A DNA stretch of 64,000 nucleotides from 2-12-FULL-60-19 sp041483675 (lineage in GTDB: Bacteria; Desulfobacterota; Binatia; UBA9968): the NCBI GenBank assembly GCA_041483675.1, contig JBGPGE010000007.1, positions 6,633-70,632 of the forward strand, read 5' to 3'. Under the pieces are notes generated by a model. It made no database searches and was not told the DNA's origin. It saw nothing but the letters and a program-made list of their open reading frames with translations. Position 1 is the stretch's first letter; every line of letters starts with the position of its first letter. This document shows, in pieces, positions 16,033 through 23,875 of this stretch. The translations under genes and the position numbers were made by a program.

Positions 16033-17199
16033 TTATTCCGCGCGCAACGCGGCGACGGTGCTCAGCCGGGCGGCGCGGACGGCCGGGAGAAAGCCGCCGA
16101 GAAAACCCATCGCCAGCGCGAAGCCGGCGGACGACGCCGCAATCGCGGGCGAAAGGGCGAAGGGAAAAGCGATCTCGGCGAACGAGTTGAAGTTCAAAGT
16201 TGAAATGGTGACGAACTGGAGCAGCGAGGCTAGCGCCATTCCCAGCGCCGCGCCGCAGAGCGAGAGCATGAAGGCCTCGCCGAGAAAAGCGGCCAGAATG
16301 CTCCGGCGCTGAAATCCGAGCGCTCTCAGCGTGCCGATCTCGATCGTCCGATTGGCGACCGCGCCGTACATGGTGATCATTGCGCCGATCGTCGCGCCCA
16401 CGCTGAAAATGACGGTGATGAACAGCCCCAAAATCCGAATGAAGGCCGACATCATCTCAGACTGCTCTTCGAAAAACTTGCTTTCTCGTTTGGCCTCGTA
16501 GTAGAGGAGGCGGTTGTCGCCCTGAAACGCCTTCACAAAATCGGTGAAGGCTTCGGGGTCCCTGAGTCTCAACGTCAACGTCGAGTAAGAAGATCGCTTG
16601 AAGGCGTCGACGATCTGCGTCGAGTCCGCCCAGATCTCCGATTCAAAACCGCTGCCATCGGAGCCGAGAACGCCGACCACGCTCCAGAGATCGCCCGCGA
16701 ACTTGATCCGCGCGCCGACCCCGGCGCCGGCAAACCGCTTGGCGATGGAGCGGCCGACGACGATCTCGCGAGCTCCCCAACGAAACATCCTCCCCTCGAT
16801 GAGACCGACCTGAGGACGCAGCTCTAACGCCGCCGGCTCCACCCCACGCACGGTGACGTTGCTCATGCCTCCGCTGAGCTTCTCCATGTTGATGATGACG
16901 ACGGGCTCCCTGGAACTCAGCGGGCTGCCCGCGGCGGAGCGCGCCACTTGCGGCATGCCGGCGATTAGCGTCGCGATGTTTCGATCCAAGATGCTCAGCG
17001 TCTCGCTGTTCGCCGCCTTCCTGAGCACCAGCACGTTGTCGTCGGAGCCGGTCGATCGCAGCGTCTGCCGGATCCCATGCGCCCTCATGAGAACGGCGGC
17101 GAAGACAAAGACGACCAGGCCGATGCCGAGCACGGTCATGGCCGTGGTCAGGCGGCGCGCCGCGAAACTCCGAAAAATATATAGAAACGGAATCTTCAT
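16033..17199 (-). CDS. ABC exporter permease, FtsX/MacB-like (second subunit)
   Basis: 388-aa permease. I start at the ATG at 17199, where the protein opens MKIPFLYIFRSFAARRLTTA and runs into the first membrane helix. A large periplasmic domain (about residues 45-265) is followed by three C-terminal helices: SAFIRILGLFITVIFSVGAT, FLGEAFMLSLCGAALGMALA and ASSAGFALAMGFLGGFLPA. The ending is the FtsX-like PAVRAARLSTVAALR motif. The layout is of LolC/LolE or MacB membrane domains, which use conformational coupling to move lipoproteins or efflux substrates. It is the last gene of a four-gene operon. Confidence 0.85.
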   Translation of the reverse strand: MKIPFLYIFRSFAARRLTTAMTVLGIGLVVFVFAAVLMRAHGIRQTLRSTGSDDNVLVLRKAANSETLSILDRNIATLIAGMPQVARSAAGSPLSSREPVVIINMEKLSGGMSNVTVRGVEPAALELRPQVGLIEGRMFRWGAREIVVGRSIAKRFAGAGVGARIKFAGDLWSVVGVLGSDGSGFESEIWADSTQIVDAFKRSSYSTLTLRLRDPEAFTDFVKAFQGDNRLLYYEAKRESKFFEEQSEMMSAFIRILGLFITVIFSVGATIGAMITMYGAVANRTIEIGTLRALGFQRRSILAAFLGEAFMLSLCGAALGMALASLLQFVTISTLNFNSFAEIAFPFALSPAIAASSAGFALAMGFLGGFLPAVRAARLSTVAALRAE

Positions 17200-17248
17200 G
17201 GCCCTCTGCTCTTCCCCAATTCCCAATCCCTAATCCCCAATTCCTACC

Positions 17249-18409
17249 TCAGCCCACGTGTCTCAGCCCGTCGACGATCCTGGTGATCGCGGCGCGCCGC
17301 GCTGGAATCAGAGACGCGGCGAGCCCCACGAGCAGGCCCGCGAGGCAGCCGGCGACGACGGTTTTCGGCTCGATGTAAAAGACCGGGAACCATCCCTTGG
17401 GAAGGGCGCCCTGAAACGCCTCGACCGCCGGAAAGGTGATGGCGAGCCCCAGGAGGCTCCCCAAGAGCGATAGCGCCAGCGACTCCCCGGCGATCAGGGT
17501 GAAGATATGGCGGCCGGAGAAGCCCATCGCTTTCAGCACGGCGTATTCGTGCGTTCTTTCTCGGGCCGACATGATCATCGTGTTGGCGAGGACCAGCAGG
17601 ATGATGCCGATGATCACGAACGACATCACATCCATGGCGGTGATGACCGATCCCATCGACGAAAGAAAGCTCTGCTGAAACGCGCGCTCCGTTTCGGTTT
17701 TCGTTTCCGCGCGCGAGTTGGCAAACAGGCCGTCGATCGCCTGCGAGAGCGCCGCCGCGTTGTCCGGCTCGGCAATCCTGACGACGTACCAGCCCACCTG
17801 CCCGACCCTGGTGGACCTCTCCTGTCGCCCCCGTTCTTCCAGATACTTCCAGTGAAAGAGCATGCTCGCCGGGTCAGTGGTTTTATCCCGTGGGCGATAG
17901 ATTCCCCGGACGACGAACAGCCATCGACCGGGAAAAATGTCGCCTTCGACCGGCATAAGGTCGCCGATTTTGAGCTTGTAGCGCTCGGCGATATCCGCGC
18001 CGATGATGCAGGCGTTGCGCTCGCGTTTGAAGGCTTCGAATTCCGCGGGCGTCAGGAGAAACTCCGGATAGACGTCGAAGAATGTGTTGGAATCAACGGC
18101 CAGCCGCGCAAAAAATTGGTTCTTGTCGATGTAGACGCCGGAAAACCAGACGGCGTAGGTGACACGTTCGACTCCGGGGACCTGCGCGATCCGGTCGCGG
18201 TAGGCGTAGGGGAGCGGGAAGACGAAGGAGACGGCGTGGCGCGTGATCAGCCGGTTGGCCGCCGAAGCTTCGATGCCGGCGTGCCAGGCGGTGACCACGG
18301 TGCGCAGCAGCACGAACGCCGTCACGGCGACGGCGATGCCCACGATCGTAAGCAGACTGCGGAGCTTATGCCTGAGCGCGTTGCGCAGGATGAGCTTGAT
18401 CAGCTCCAT
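17249..18409 (-). CDS. ABC exporter permease, FtsX/MacB-like (first subunit)
   Basis: 386-aa permease paralogous in layout to the next gene: an N-terminal helix (RSLLTIVGIAVAVTAFVLLR), a periplasmic domain of about 220 residues, then helices near DVMSFVIIGIILLVLANTMI, LIAGESLALSLLGSLLGLAI and AGCLAGLLVGLAASLIPARR. The start codon overlaps the ATPase stop by one base (TAATG), indicating translational coupling. Two non-identical permeases with one ATPase and a membrane-fusion protein suggest a heterodimeric MacB-like or LolCDE-like exporter. Confidence 0.85.
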   Translation of the reverse strand: MELIKLILRNALRHKLRSLLTIVGIAVAVTAFVLLRTVVTAWHAGIEASAANRLITRHAVSFVFPLPYAYRDRIAQVPGVERVTYAVWFSGVYIDKNQFFARLAVDSNTFFDVYPEFLLTPAEFEAFKRERNACIIGADIAERYKLKIGDLMPVEGDIFPGRWLFVVRGIYRPRDKTTDPASMLFHWKYLEERGRQERSTRVGQVGWYVVRIAEPDNAAALSQAIDGLFANSRAETKTETERAFQQSFLSSMGSVITAMDVMSFVIIGIILLVLANTMIMSARERTHEYAVLKAMGFSGRHIFTLIAGESLALSLLGSLLGLAITFPAVEAFQGALPKGWFPVFYIEPKTVVAGCLAGLLVGLAASLIPARRAAITRIVDGLRHVG

Positions 18410-19092
18410 TATTTTTCCGAAGCCAGTTCGCCTTTTTCCAGATGGCGGATGACGCCGGCCCGCTCGGCCGCGCGCGGGTCGTGCGTGACCATGAGAATGG
18501 TTTTCTTCATCTCCCGGTTCAGCCGCTCCATCAGTCCGAGCACCTCATCCGCCGAAACTTTGTCCAGGTCTCCGGTCGGCTCGTCGGCGACGAGAATCGT
18601 CGGATCGGTAACCACCGCGCGGGCGATGGCGACGCGCTGCTCCTGGCCGCCCGAGAGCTGCCGCGGGTAATGATCCATGCGGTCGGAAAGTCCGACAATC
18701 TTGAGCGCCAGCTCGGCGTGCGCGCGCCGCTCCCTTTTGGACAGCGGAGAGAGCAATAGCGGCAACTCGACGTTCTCCAGCGCCGTCAAGACGGGGATCA
18801 GATTATAAAACTGAAAGATGAATCCGACGTGGACGGCGCGCCACCTGGCGAGCTCGGTTTCGTCCAGCGCCGCGACGTCGGTTCCGGCGACGATGATTTT
18901 TCCCGAGGTCGGCTTGTCGATGCCCGCGATGAGATTCAAGAGCGTCGTCTTGCCCGAGCCCGAGGGGCCCATGAAGGCGAGGAAAGCACCCTCGGGAATC
19001 GCGAGCGAAATGTCCCGCAGCACCGGGATCTCCAGGCTGTCGCGGCGGTAGGATTTGAAGAGATTTTGAATCTCGATCAGCGGCGCGGCCAC
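18409..19092 (-). CDS. ABC transporter ATP-binding protein, LolD/MacB type
   Basis: 227-aa ATPase with Walker A GPSGSGKTTLLNLIAGIDKP at about residues 42-61, the Q-loop FQFYNLIPVLTALENVELPL, signature QLSGGQEQRVAIARA, Walker B ILVADEPTGDLD and the His switch VTHDPRAA. The GIDKPTSG and NLIPVLTALENV strings are typical of the MacB/LolD subfamily that works with FtsX-like permeases. It follows the adaptor gene by 7 bp. Confidence 0.92.
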   Translation of the reverse strand: MAAPLIEIQNLFKSYRRDSLEIPVLRDISLAIPEGAFLAFMGPSGSGKTTLLNLIAGIDKPTSGKIIVAGTDVAALDETELARWRAVHVGFIFQFYNLIPVLTALENVELPLLLSPLSKRERRAHAELALKIVGLSDRMDHYPRQLSGGQEQRVAIARAVVTDPTILVADEPTGDLDKVSADEVLGLMERLNREMKKTILMVTHDPRAAERAGVIRHLEKGELASEK

Positions 19093-19099
19093 GTCGGAC

Positions 19100-20293
19100 C
19101 TAATTCTGTTTTACGGCGAGCCTCGTTCCCGGCGAAATCTTCCGGTCCGCGCTCGCGACCACTTTGTCGCCGGCCTTGAGCCCCTGCTTGATTTCGACCT
19201 GGCTGCCGGCGCGCCGGCCCAGAACCACCGGGATCTCGGCCGCCCTGCCGTGCTCTATCTGATACACCACCGATTTGCCGTCCCGTGTCGCGACCGCGGA
19301 GGCGGGCACGGTGAGCAACGACACGGCCGGCTCGGTCGATTCTTCCGAGCCTGGCGGCAGAAAGATAATTTTGGCGCCCATCTCCGGCAAAACGCGCCGG
19401 TCGTAGGATTTGAACCTGATCTTCACCATGACCGTCGCCTTAGCGCGGTCCGCGGTCGGCACGATCTTTTCGACGTAGGCCGGGTAATGATTCTCGGGAT
19501 ATGCGTCGAGCGTGATTTCGCAGAGTTGGCGCGAGAAGACGCGGGTCAAGTTCGCCTCCGACACGTCCGCTTCGACTTCGAGAGAGCTCATGTCGGCGAT
19601 CGTGACGACCGCGGCCCGGGAGCTGGCGGCGCCGGCGAGCGGCGCGACGATCTCTCCCACGTCGGCATTCTTGCTCAACACCGTCCCGTCGAACGGCGCG
19701 ACGATGCGCGTATTTCCCACGGCCGCCTCCGCTTCCTTGACCGAGGCGCGCGCGGATTCGATGGAGGCGACGACGCGCTTGTAGCGCGCGTCGGCCGCGT
19801 CATAGTCCGCCGCGGCGACGAACTGTTTCTCCTTGAGGATTCTCTGCCGCTCCAGGGACTGTTTGGCATCGTACAAATCCGCCTCGGCCACTCGCAGCTC
19901 CTCTTTGGCGCGGTTGAGCGCGGCCGTCACGTCATTGTCTTCGAGACGCGCGATCACCTGTCCCTTTTTTACCTCGTCTCCCTCTTCGACGCCGAGATAG
20001 ACGAGCTGGCCGGTTCCCTTGGAAGCGACGGCGGCTTTCCGGCGGGCCACGACGTAGCCGCTCGCCGTCAGCACCGCGTTCGCCTGCGCCGCCGAGGTGA
20101 AAGAAGCCGTCGCCAGCTGGACCTCGACGCCCGGAAAAAACACGGGCCGCAGGAGGAAAAATCCGGCTAGCAAGACGACCAGCGCCAGAGCCGCGATCGC
20201 AAGTCTGCGAAGGAGTTTTGGCTTGGGCGAAAACCGCGGACTCTCCGTCCGGTCGATCCGCAGCGAGGAAAGGTCGGTACTCTTGTCATCCAT
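19100..20293 (-). CDS. Membrane-fusion (periplasmic adaptor) protein, MacA/HlyD-like
   Basis: 397-aa adaptor with an N-terminal anchor helix (LLRRLAIAALALVVLLAGFF, residues 28-47), a biotinyl-lipoyl-like half (AVASKGTGQLVYLGVEEGDE), a coiled-coil hairpin (about residues 125-190), then the second lipoyl half GNTRIVAPFDGTVLSKNADV and beta-barrel/MPD domains ending PGTRLAVKQN. It would link the inner-membrane ABC exporter to an outer-membrane channel, as MacA does for MacB-TolC. It is first in the operon 20293 to 16033. No TolC-like gene is in the window. Confidence 0.88.
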   Translation of the reverse strand: MDDKSTDLSSLRIDRTESPRFSPKPKLLRRLAIAALALVVLLAGFFLLRPVFFPGVEVQLATASFTSAAQANAVLTASGYVVARRKAAVASKGTGQLVYLGVEEGDEVKKGQVIARLEDNDVTAALNRAKEELRVAEADLYDAKQSLERQRILKEKQFVAAADYDAADARYKRVVASIESARASVKEAEAAVGNTRIVAPFDGTVLSKNADVGEIVAPLAGAASSRAAVVTIADMSSLEVEADVSEANLTRVFSRQLCEITLDAYPENHYPAYVEKIVPTADRAKATVMVKIRFKSYDRRVLPEMGAKIIFLPPGSEESTEPAVSLLTVPASAVATRDGKSVVYQIEHGRAAEIPVVLGRRAGSQVEIKQGLKAGDKVVASADRKISPGTRLAVKQN

Positions 20294-20371
20294 GGTCGGA
20301 TTAGTTTTTTCATTAAGCCGGTTAATTCGGGTGATTTCAAGCTTGAAAACAGAGGCAGCTTTAATCTCTAC

Positions 20372-20612
20372 GGGTTTAATTCCCCGCAGCTTGCTGCGTA
20401 GAATATATTTCCTGTACCAAGTCCGTCATTCCCGCATGCTTTTAGCGGGAATCCAGGCGAGGTTTAGGACTGGACCCCCGACCCATTCGACGTGGCTCAG
20501 GGTCGTGGTGAGCACAGTCGAACCACGATAAAAACGTTCGGGGGTGACGCCTTTGGGACAAATTCTCATTAATGTTTTGTGATACCCGCAGCTTGCTGCG
20601 GGGTAGTTCATT
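20372..20612 (+). repeat. Composite palindromic repeat, copy A (with nested insertion)
   Basis: Between the adaptor and ftsY genes (20294-20655, no gene). It shares with 61170-61360 and, inverted, 62746-62938 the order: TTAATTCCCCGCAGC hairpin, GTCCGTCATTCCCGCATGC with the partner arm TTAGCGGGAATCCAGGCG, then a GGACCCCCGA/TCGGGGGTGACGCC hairpin and a terminal CCGCAGCTTGCTGCGGGGTA with GTTCATT edge. Copy A alone carries about 45 extra bases at 20481-20527 inside the third hairpin. These contain CATTCGACGTGGCTCAGGGT and its partner arm AGTCGAACCAC, a second short palindromic repeat. Confidence 0.85.
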
Positions 20613-20655
20613 GGACTCAGAGGCGGCGAGAGGACGGAACGGATTGCGGCTGCCG

Positions 20656-21582
20656 CTATCTCTCAAACAGCGCCTCGACAAAGCGGGCCGGGTCGAAGGG
20701 CTGGAGGTCTTCGACGTCCTCGCCCACGCCGATGTATTGCACGGGGATGCCCAGCTCCTCCTGGATGCCGATGACGACGCCGCCCTTGGCCGTGCCGTCG
20801 AGCTTGGTCAAGACGATGCCCGTGATCTCCATCGCCTCTTTGAACACGCGCGCCTGTTGGAGACCGTTCTGGCCGGTCGTCGCGTCCATCACCAGCAGCG
20901 TCTCGTGCGGCGCGCCGGGCTGCTCGCGCGCGATCACCCGGCCGATCTTTTTGAGCTCTTCGACGAGATGAACTTTAGTGTGGAGCCGGCCTGCGGTGTC
21001 GATCATGACGACATCGGCGCCGCGCTGCCTGGCCGCGCGCAGCCCATCGAACACCACCGCCGAGGGATCCGCGCCCGCCTGTTGCTTGATCACTTCCGCT
21101 CCGGCTCTTTTCCCCCAAACTTCCAACTGCTCGACGGCGGCGGCGCGAAACGTGTCTCCCGCGACCAGCAGGACTTTTTTCCCCATCCCGCGGTATTGCG
21201 CCGCCAGTTTTCCGATCGTGGTGGTTTTTCCCACGCCGTTGACGCCGAGGAACAGGATCACCCATGGGGATTGGGAAAGGGGAGGGAGCGGCGGTGGCGT
21301 CGACTTTTCGCGGGCCTCGTTTAAGATGTGGACGATCTCGCGCTCCAAAAACGAAAAGAGCTCCTGCGCGCTCTGTCCCCTGACGTAGAGATTAGCGGCG
21401 TCCGCCAGCCTTTGGGTAGCCTTGACGCCCACGTCCGCCGCCAGGAGAATCTCCTCGAACTCCGCGAGGGTCGCGTCATTCCAGCTCTGCGCTTTGAACA
21501 GCCCTTCCAGGCGCTGGCCCCAACCCGTGCGGGTTTTGGCGAGGCCGGTTTTTAAGCGCTGGAACAGCGGAATGTCTTTCAT
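20656..21582 (-). CDS. ftsY: Signal recognition particle receptor FtsY
   Basis: 308-aa SRP-GTPase receptor that docks ribosome-Ffh complexes at the inner membrane. The G motifs are all present: GVNGVGKTTTIGKLAAQYR (G1), DTFRAAAVEQLEVW (G2), DTAGRLHTK (G3), TKLDGTAKGG (G4) and GVGEDVEDLQPFDPARF (G5/closing loop). I start at the ATG at 21582 (MKDIPLFQRLKTGL), giving a short N domain without the acidic A domain of E. coli. The frame stays open upstream into the neighbouring gene's antisense but has no support there. Confidence 0.93.
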   Translation of the reverse strand: MKDIPLFQRLKTGLAKTRTGWGQRLEGLFKAQSWNDATLAEFEEILLAADVGVKATQRLADAANLYVRGQSAQELFSFLEREIVHILNEAREKSTPPPLPPLSQSPWVILFLGVNGVGKTTTIGKLAAQYRGMGKKVLLVAGDTFRAAAVEQLEVWGKRAGAEVIKQQAGADPSAVVFDGLRAARQRGADVVMIDTAGRLHTKVHLVEELKKIGRVIAREQPGAPHETLLVMDATTGQNGLQQARVFKEAMEITGIVLTKLDGTAKGGVVIGIQEELGIPVQYIGVGEDVEDLQPFDPARFVEALFER

Positions 21583-21646
21583 GAGTGACTCACACCCGGA
21601 AAGGGCAAGGGGATCTAAAATATTATAGCAGATTCTGAATTGGTAT

Positions 21647-23305
21647 TCAGAATCGCCAGGCGAGGCTGGTGGTGACGACCTGGCGCTCGTAATCGTAGGG
21701 CTTGAGGTTCGAGTGATTGCGGTCGAAGAGATACTCCAGCGAGATCGTGAAAGAGCACTTGGGATCTTTGGCGGCATCGCAACTCGAAATAGAAAAAGAT
21801 TTTGAGAAGTCGACGACAAAGTCCTTGGCAAGGCTGAAAAGGTGGACCGGCTCATTGTCGGTGCGCCGTTTAATAAAACCGGGGACCGGGATCAGGCTAT
21901 TTTTGTGCGGGTGGAATCGCCAGTCGTAGTCCAGATCGTAACGAAGTCGAGCGGCGCCCCAGGGGAGAGTATAGAGGCCGCCGACGAGGAGACGATGGCC
22001 GCGGTAGTCCCAGTTTTTTCCCTCCGCCCGATCGGTGTCGAATTGATATCCCACCTTGATGTTGTGGCGGCCCTGATCGAAGAGAAAGACGTGGAGCAGC
22101 CCGACCATATAGTTCAAAGCATCGCGAATCTCCGACCTGCCGACGGGCGATCCTCTTTGAATGACGGCCTGATCGTCGAAGAAATTCTTCGCCTGAAAGC
22201 GAAATTGCAAATTGGTCAGGTTTCCGGAGTTTTCCTGCAACGAAAAATAGGGATTGACGATCGAGCGCTCGGAGTAGCGGCGGTTCCCCAGAGTGATGAA
22301 ATCGTAGGTCCACTGCATGCCGGCGAAATAAGGCATGTCGAGCATCGTGCTCTTGTAGGTCAGGCCGAGGGTCGGCGTATGGCTCTGATTGTTGAACTCC
22401 GTCAGGTGGTTGTTGTAGGTCTGGAGAAACCGGTAAGAAACCGTTCCCTCCCAATCCAGATTTCTGAGCCACATGTACGAGAGATTCACAGTGGCCAGCT
22501 CCCCTTCGCTTTTCCGCCTTCCCGAATCTCCTCTTATGGTCTGACCCACTAGATCGCTGCTGGCGTTGGGCACGACCGGAACGTTGGTATCGTAGTAGAC
22601 CCCGAACCTCATCTCGCCGGAGAAAAACCGCTCGCGGTCGGCCGCGCTCTGCAAGACTTCGCCGAATCGCTGCGCCGGGGCGGTCAGTGGCGAAGCGGGT
22701 TGGAGCCGCATCGCCTCCTCGATCTCATTCCGCGCCTCCCGGGCGAAGCCCAAGTTGCCCATCGCGAGGCCTGAATAAAAGCGGCTCAACTGGGCGAAAT
22801 TATCATCGCTCGGGACCGTGGCGCGGAAGAGCTCGACGGCCTCACGGTAATTCTTTTTGCGGTATTCGATCGAGCCGAGATAGTAGCCGCTGTTTTGGCG
22901 GCGCGGCTGGGCCTTGTGAACCTGGCGCAGCAGGGGCTCCGCCCTGTCGAATTGTTCCTGATTGAAATAGTGGACGCCGAGCTGGAAGGCGATATCCAGG
23001 TCTTCAGGGCGCAGCCCTCTCGCCGTCTCCAGAGAAACCTGGGCATCGGTGTTTCGGTTCAACCCGATATACACGAGCCCCTGATAATAAAGGGCATCGA
23101 CATTGTTGGGATCTAAACGCAACGCCTCCTGCAGCTCTTTGAGGGCCTGCTCGTACTGCTTGTCGTCGTAGGCCAGGATGGCCCGATCGACAAAGACCGC
23201 GACCTCATGGGGAGCTTCTTGCGGACGGGCAGGCGCGGCGTGCAAGGCTATAAGGAAAGCCGTCAAACAGAGAGCGCGGATGAAAAGATCAAGTTGCCGG
23301 TTCAT
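21647..23305 (-). CDS. TPR protein with outer-membrane beta-barrel (surface export partner)
   Basis: 552-aa secreted protein. The signal peptide covers residues 1-28 (LCLTAFLIALHAAPARPQ). Tetratricopeptide repeats follow at about residues 35-215 (AYDDKQYEQALKELQEALRL, DALYYQGLVYIG, RAEPLLRQVHKA, EYRKKNYREAVELFRA). The rest, about 230-552, is a run of alternating amphipathic strands ending VTTSLAWRF, with the terminal Phe that marks outer-membrane barrels. The order TPR-then-barrel is that of Slam-like (DUF560) or poly-saccharide/fibre export pores. The divergent FecR/beta-solenoid gene is the obvious candidate substrate, by inference. Confidence 0.75.
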   Translation of the reverse strand: MNRQLDLFIRALCLTAFLIALHAAPARPQEAPHEVAVFVDRAILAYDDKQYEQALKELQEALRLDPNNVDALYYQGLVYIGLNRNTDAQVSLETARGLRPEDLDIAFQLGVHYFNQEQFDRAEPLLRQVHKAQPRRQNSGYYLGSIEYRKKNYREAVELFRATVPSDDNFAQLSRFYSGLAMGNLGFAREARNEIEEAMRLQPASPLTAPAQRFGEVLQSAADRERFFSGEMRFGVYYDTNVPVVPNASSDLVGQTIRGDSGRRKSEGELATVNLSYMWLRNLDWEGTVSYRFLQTYNNHLTEFNNQSHTPTLGLTYKSTMLDMPYFAGMQWTYDFITLGNRRYSERSIVNPYFSLQENSGNLTNLQFRFQAKNFFDDQAVIQRGSPVGRSEIRDALNYMVGLLHVFLFDQGRHNIKVGYQFDTDRAEGKNWDYRGHRLLVGGLYTLPWGAARLRYDLDYDWRFHPHKNSLIPVPGFIKRRTDNEPVHLFSLAKDFVVDFSKSFSISSCDAAKDPKCSFTISLEYLFDRNHSNLKPYDYERQVVTTSLAWRF

Positions 23306-23324
23306 AGTTGTGGCGGGGATAGAT

Positions 23325-23771
23325 TTATTTTTTCTTCGTCGGTTGAGCCTCGCGCTTGGCGGGTTGAGTCGCCGGCGGGGTCGTCGACGCGGCGGTCGGA
23401 GGAGGCGTCAGCACGATAGGCGTCCAGCCGCAGGCGGTCTTTTGCAGCTCCTGCTTGAGCAGCTGTTTTTGCTCGCCCGATAAGCTCGACTCGTCGATCT
23501 TGCGCCCTAATTGCTGTTGCGCGCCGCTGCCCCAGCTCCAGTGGAGGTTTTCAATGTCCATCTCGATAAAAGTGAGTCGCTTGGTTTCCGGGTTGGAGCC
23601 GAGCTGCCAGGCGCAGCCGCTTGCGGTGTCGACGAGAAAAACGCCTGCCTGCTGGCCTGCCGAGACTGAGACGAGTTGGAAGCGGCCCACATTGATTTGC
23701 GCCGGGGCGGTCCCGGAGGAAAACAACAGAGTTCCGCACACCATCAAACACCAGAACAACGCTCTGCTCAT
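23325..23771 (-). CDS. Small secreted hypothetical protein
   Basis: 148 aa with a signal peptide (ALFWCLMVCGTLLFSSGTAP, cleavage near APAQ). The core contains QAGVFLVDTASGCAWQLGSN, a one-blade pattern seen in small proteins annotated as hypothetical. The tail is Pro/Thr-rich with a Lys-rich end (PAKREAQPTKKK). It lies 19 bp upstream of the TPR-barrel gene on the same strand, so it is first in that two-gene unit, and it diverges from the FecR gene. Its role is unknown; periplasmic association with the barrel is plausible. Confidence 0.65.
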   Translation of the reverse strand: MSRALFWCLMVCGTLLFSSGTAPAQINVGRFQLVSVSAGQQAGVFLVDTASGCAWQLGSNPETKRLTFIEMDIENLHWSWGSGAQQQLGRKIDESSLSGEQKQLLKQELQKTACGWTPIVLTPPPTAASTTPPATQPAKREAQPTKKK

Positions 23772-23820
23772 GTCCCAGCCTCTCCGCGCAACATTATTTT
23801 AGTTGACAAAGTGGAGTGAC

Positions 23821-23826
23821 TATAAT
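23821..23826 (+). promoter_or_regulatory. Possible -10 element for the FecR gene
   Basis: TATAAT, a perfect -10 hexamer, in the 44-bp gap between divergent starts. A TTGACA sits upstream at 23803-23808 but only 12 bp away, too close for a normal sigma-70 promoter; the sequence 17 bp upstream is TTTAGT. If this -10 is used, the GTG at 23816 cannot be the start of the FecR gene. Confidence 0.35.
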
Positions 23827-23875
23827 AACAACATGGACACTTTGCAATCATTTTCTGCGACCAAATAGCAACTTT

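Noticed and set aside
21583..21855. Upstream extension of ftsY to a 399-aa protein
   Set aside because: The additional 91 residues overlap the TPR-barrel gene, are Ser/Pro-rich without A-domain acidity, and MKDIPLFQRLK at 21582 is a normal FtsY N-terminus.
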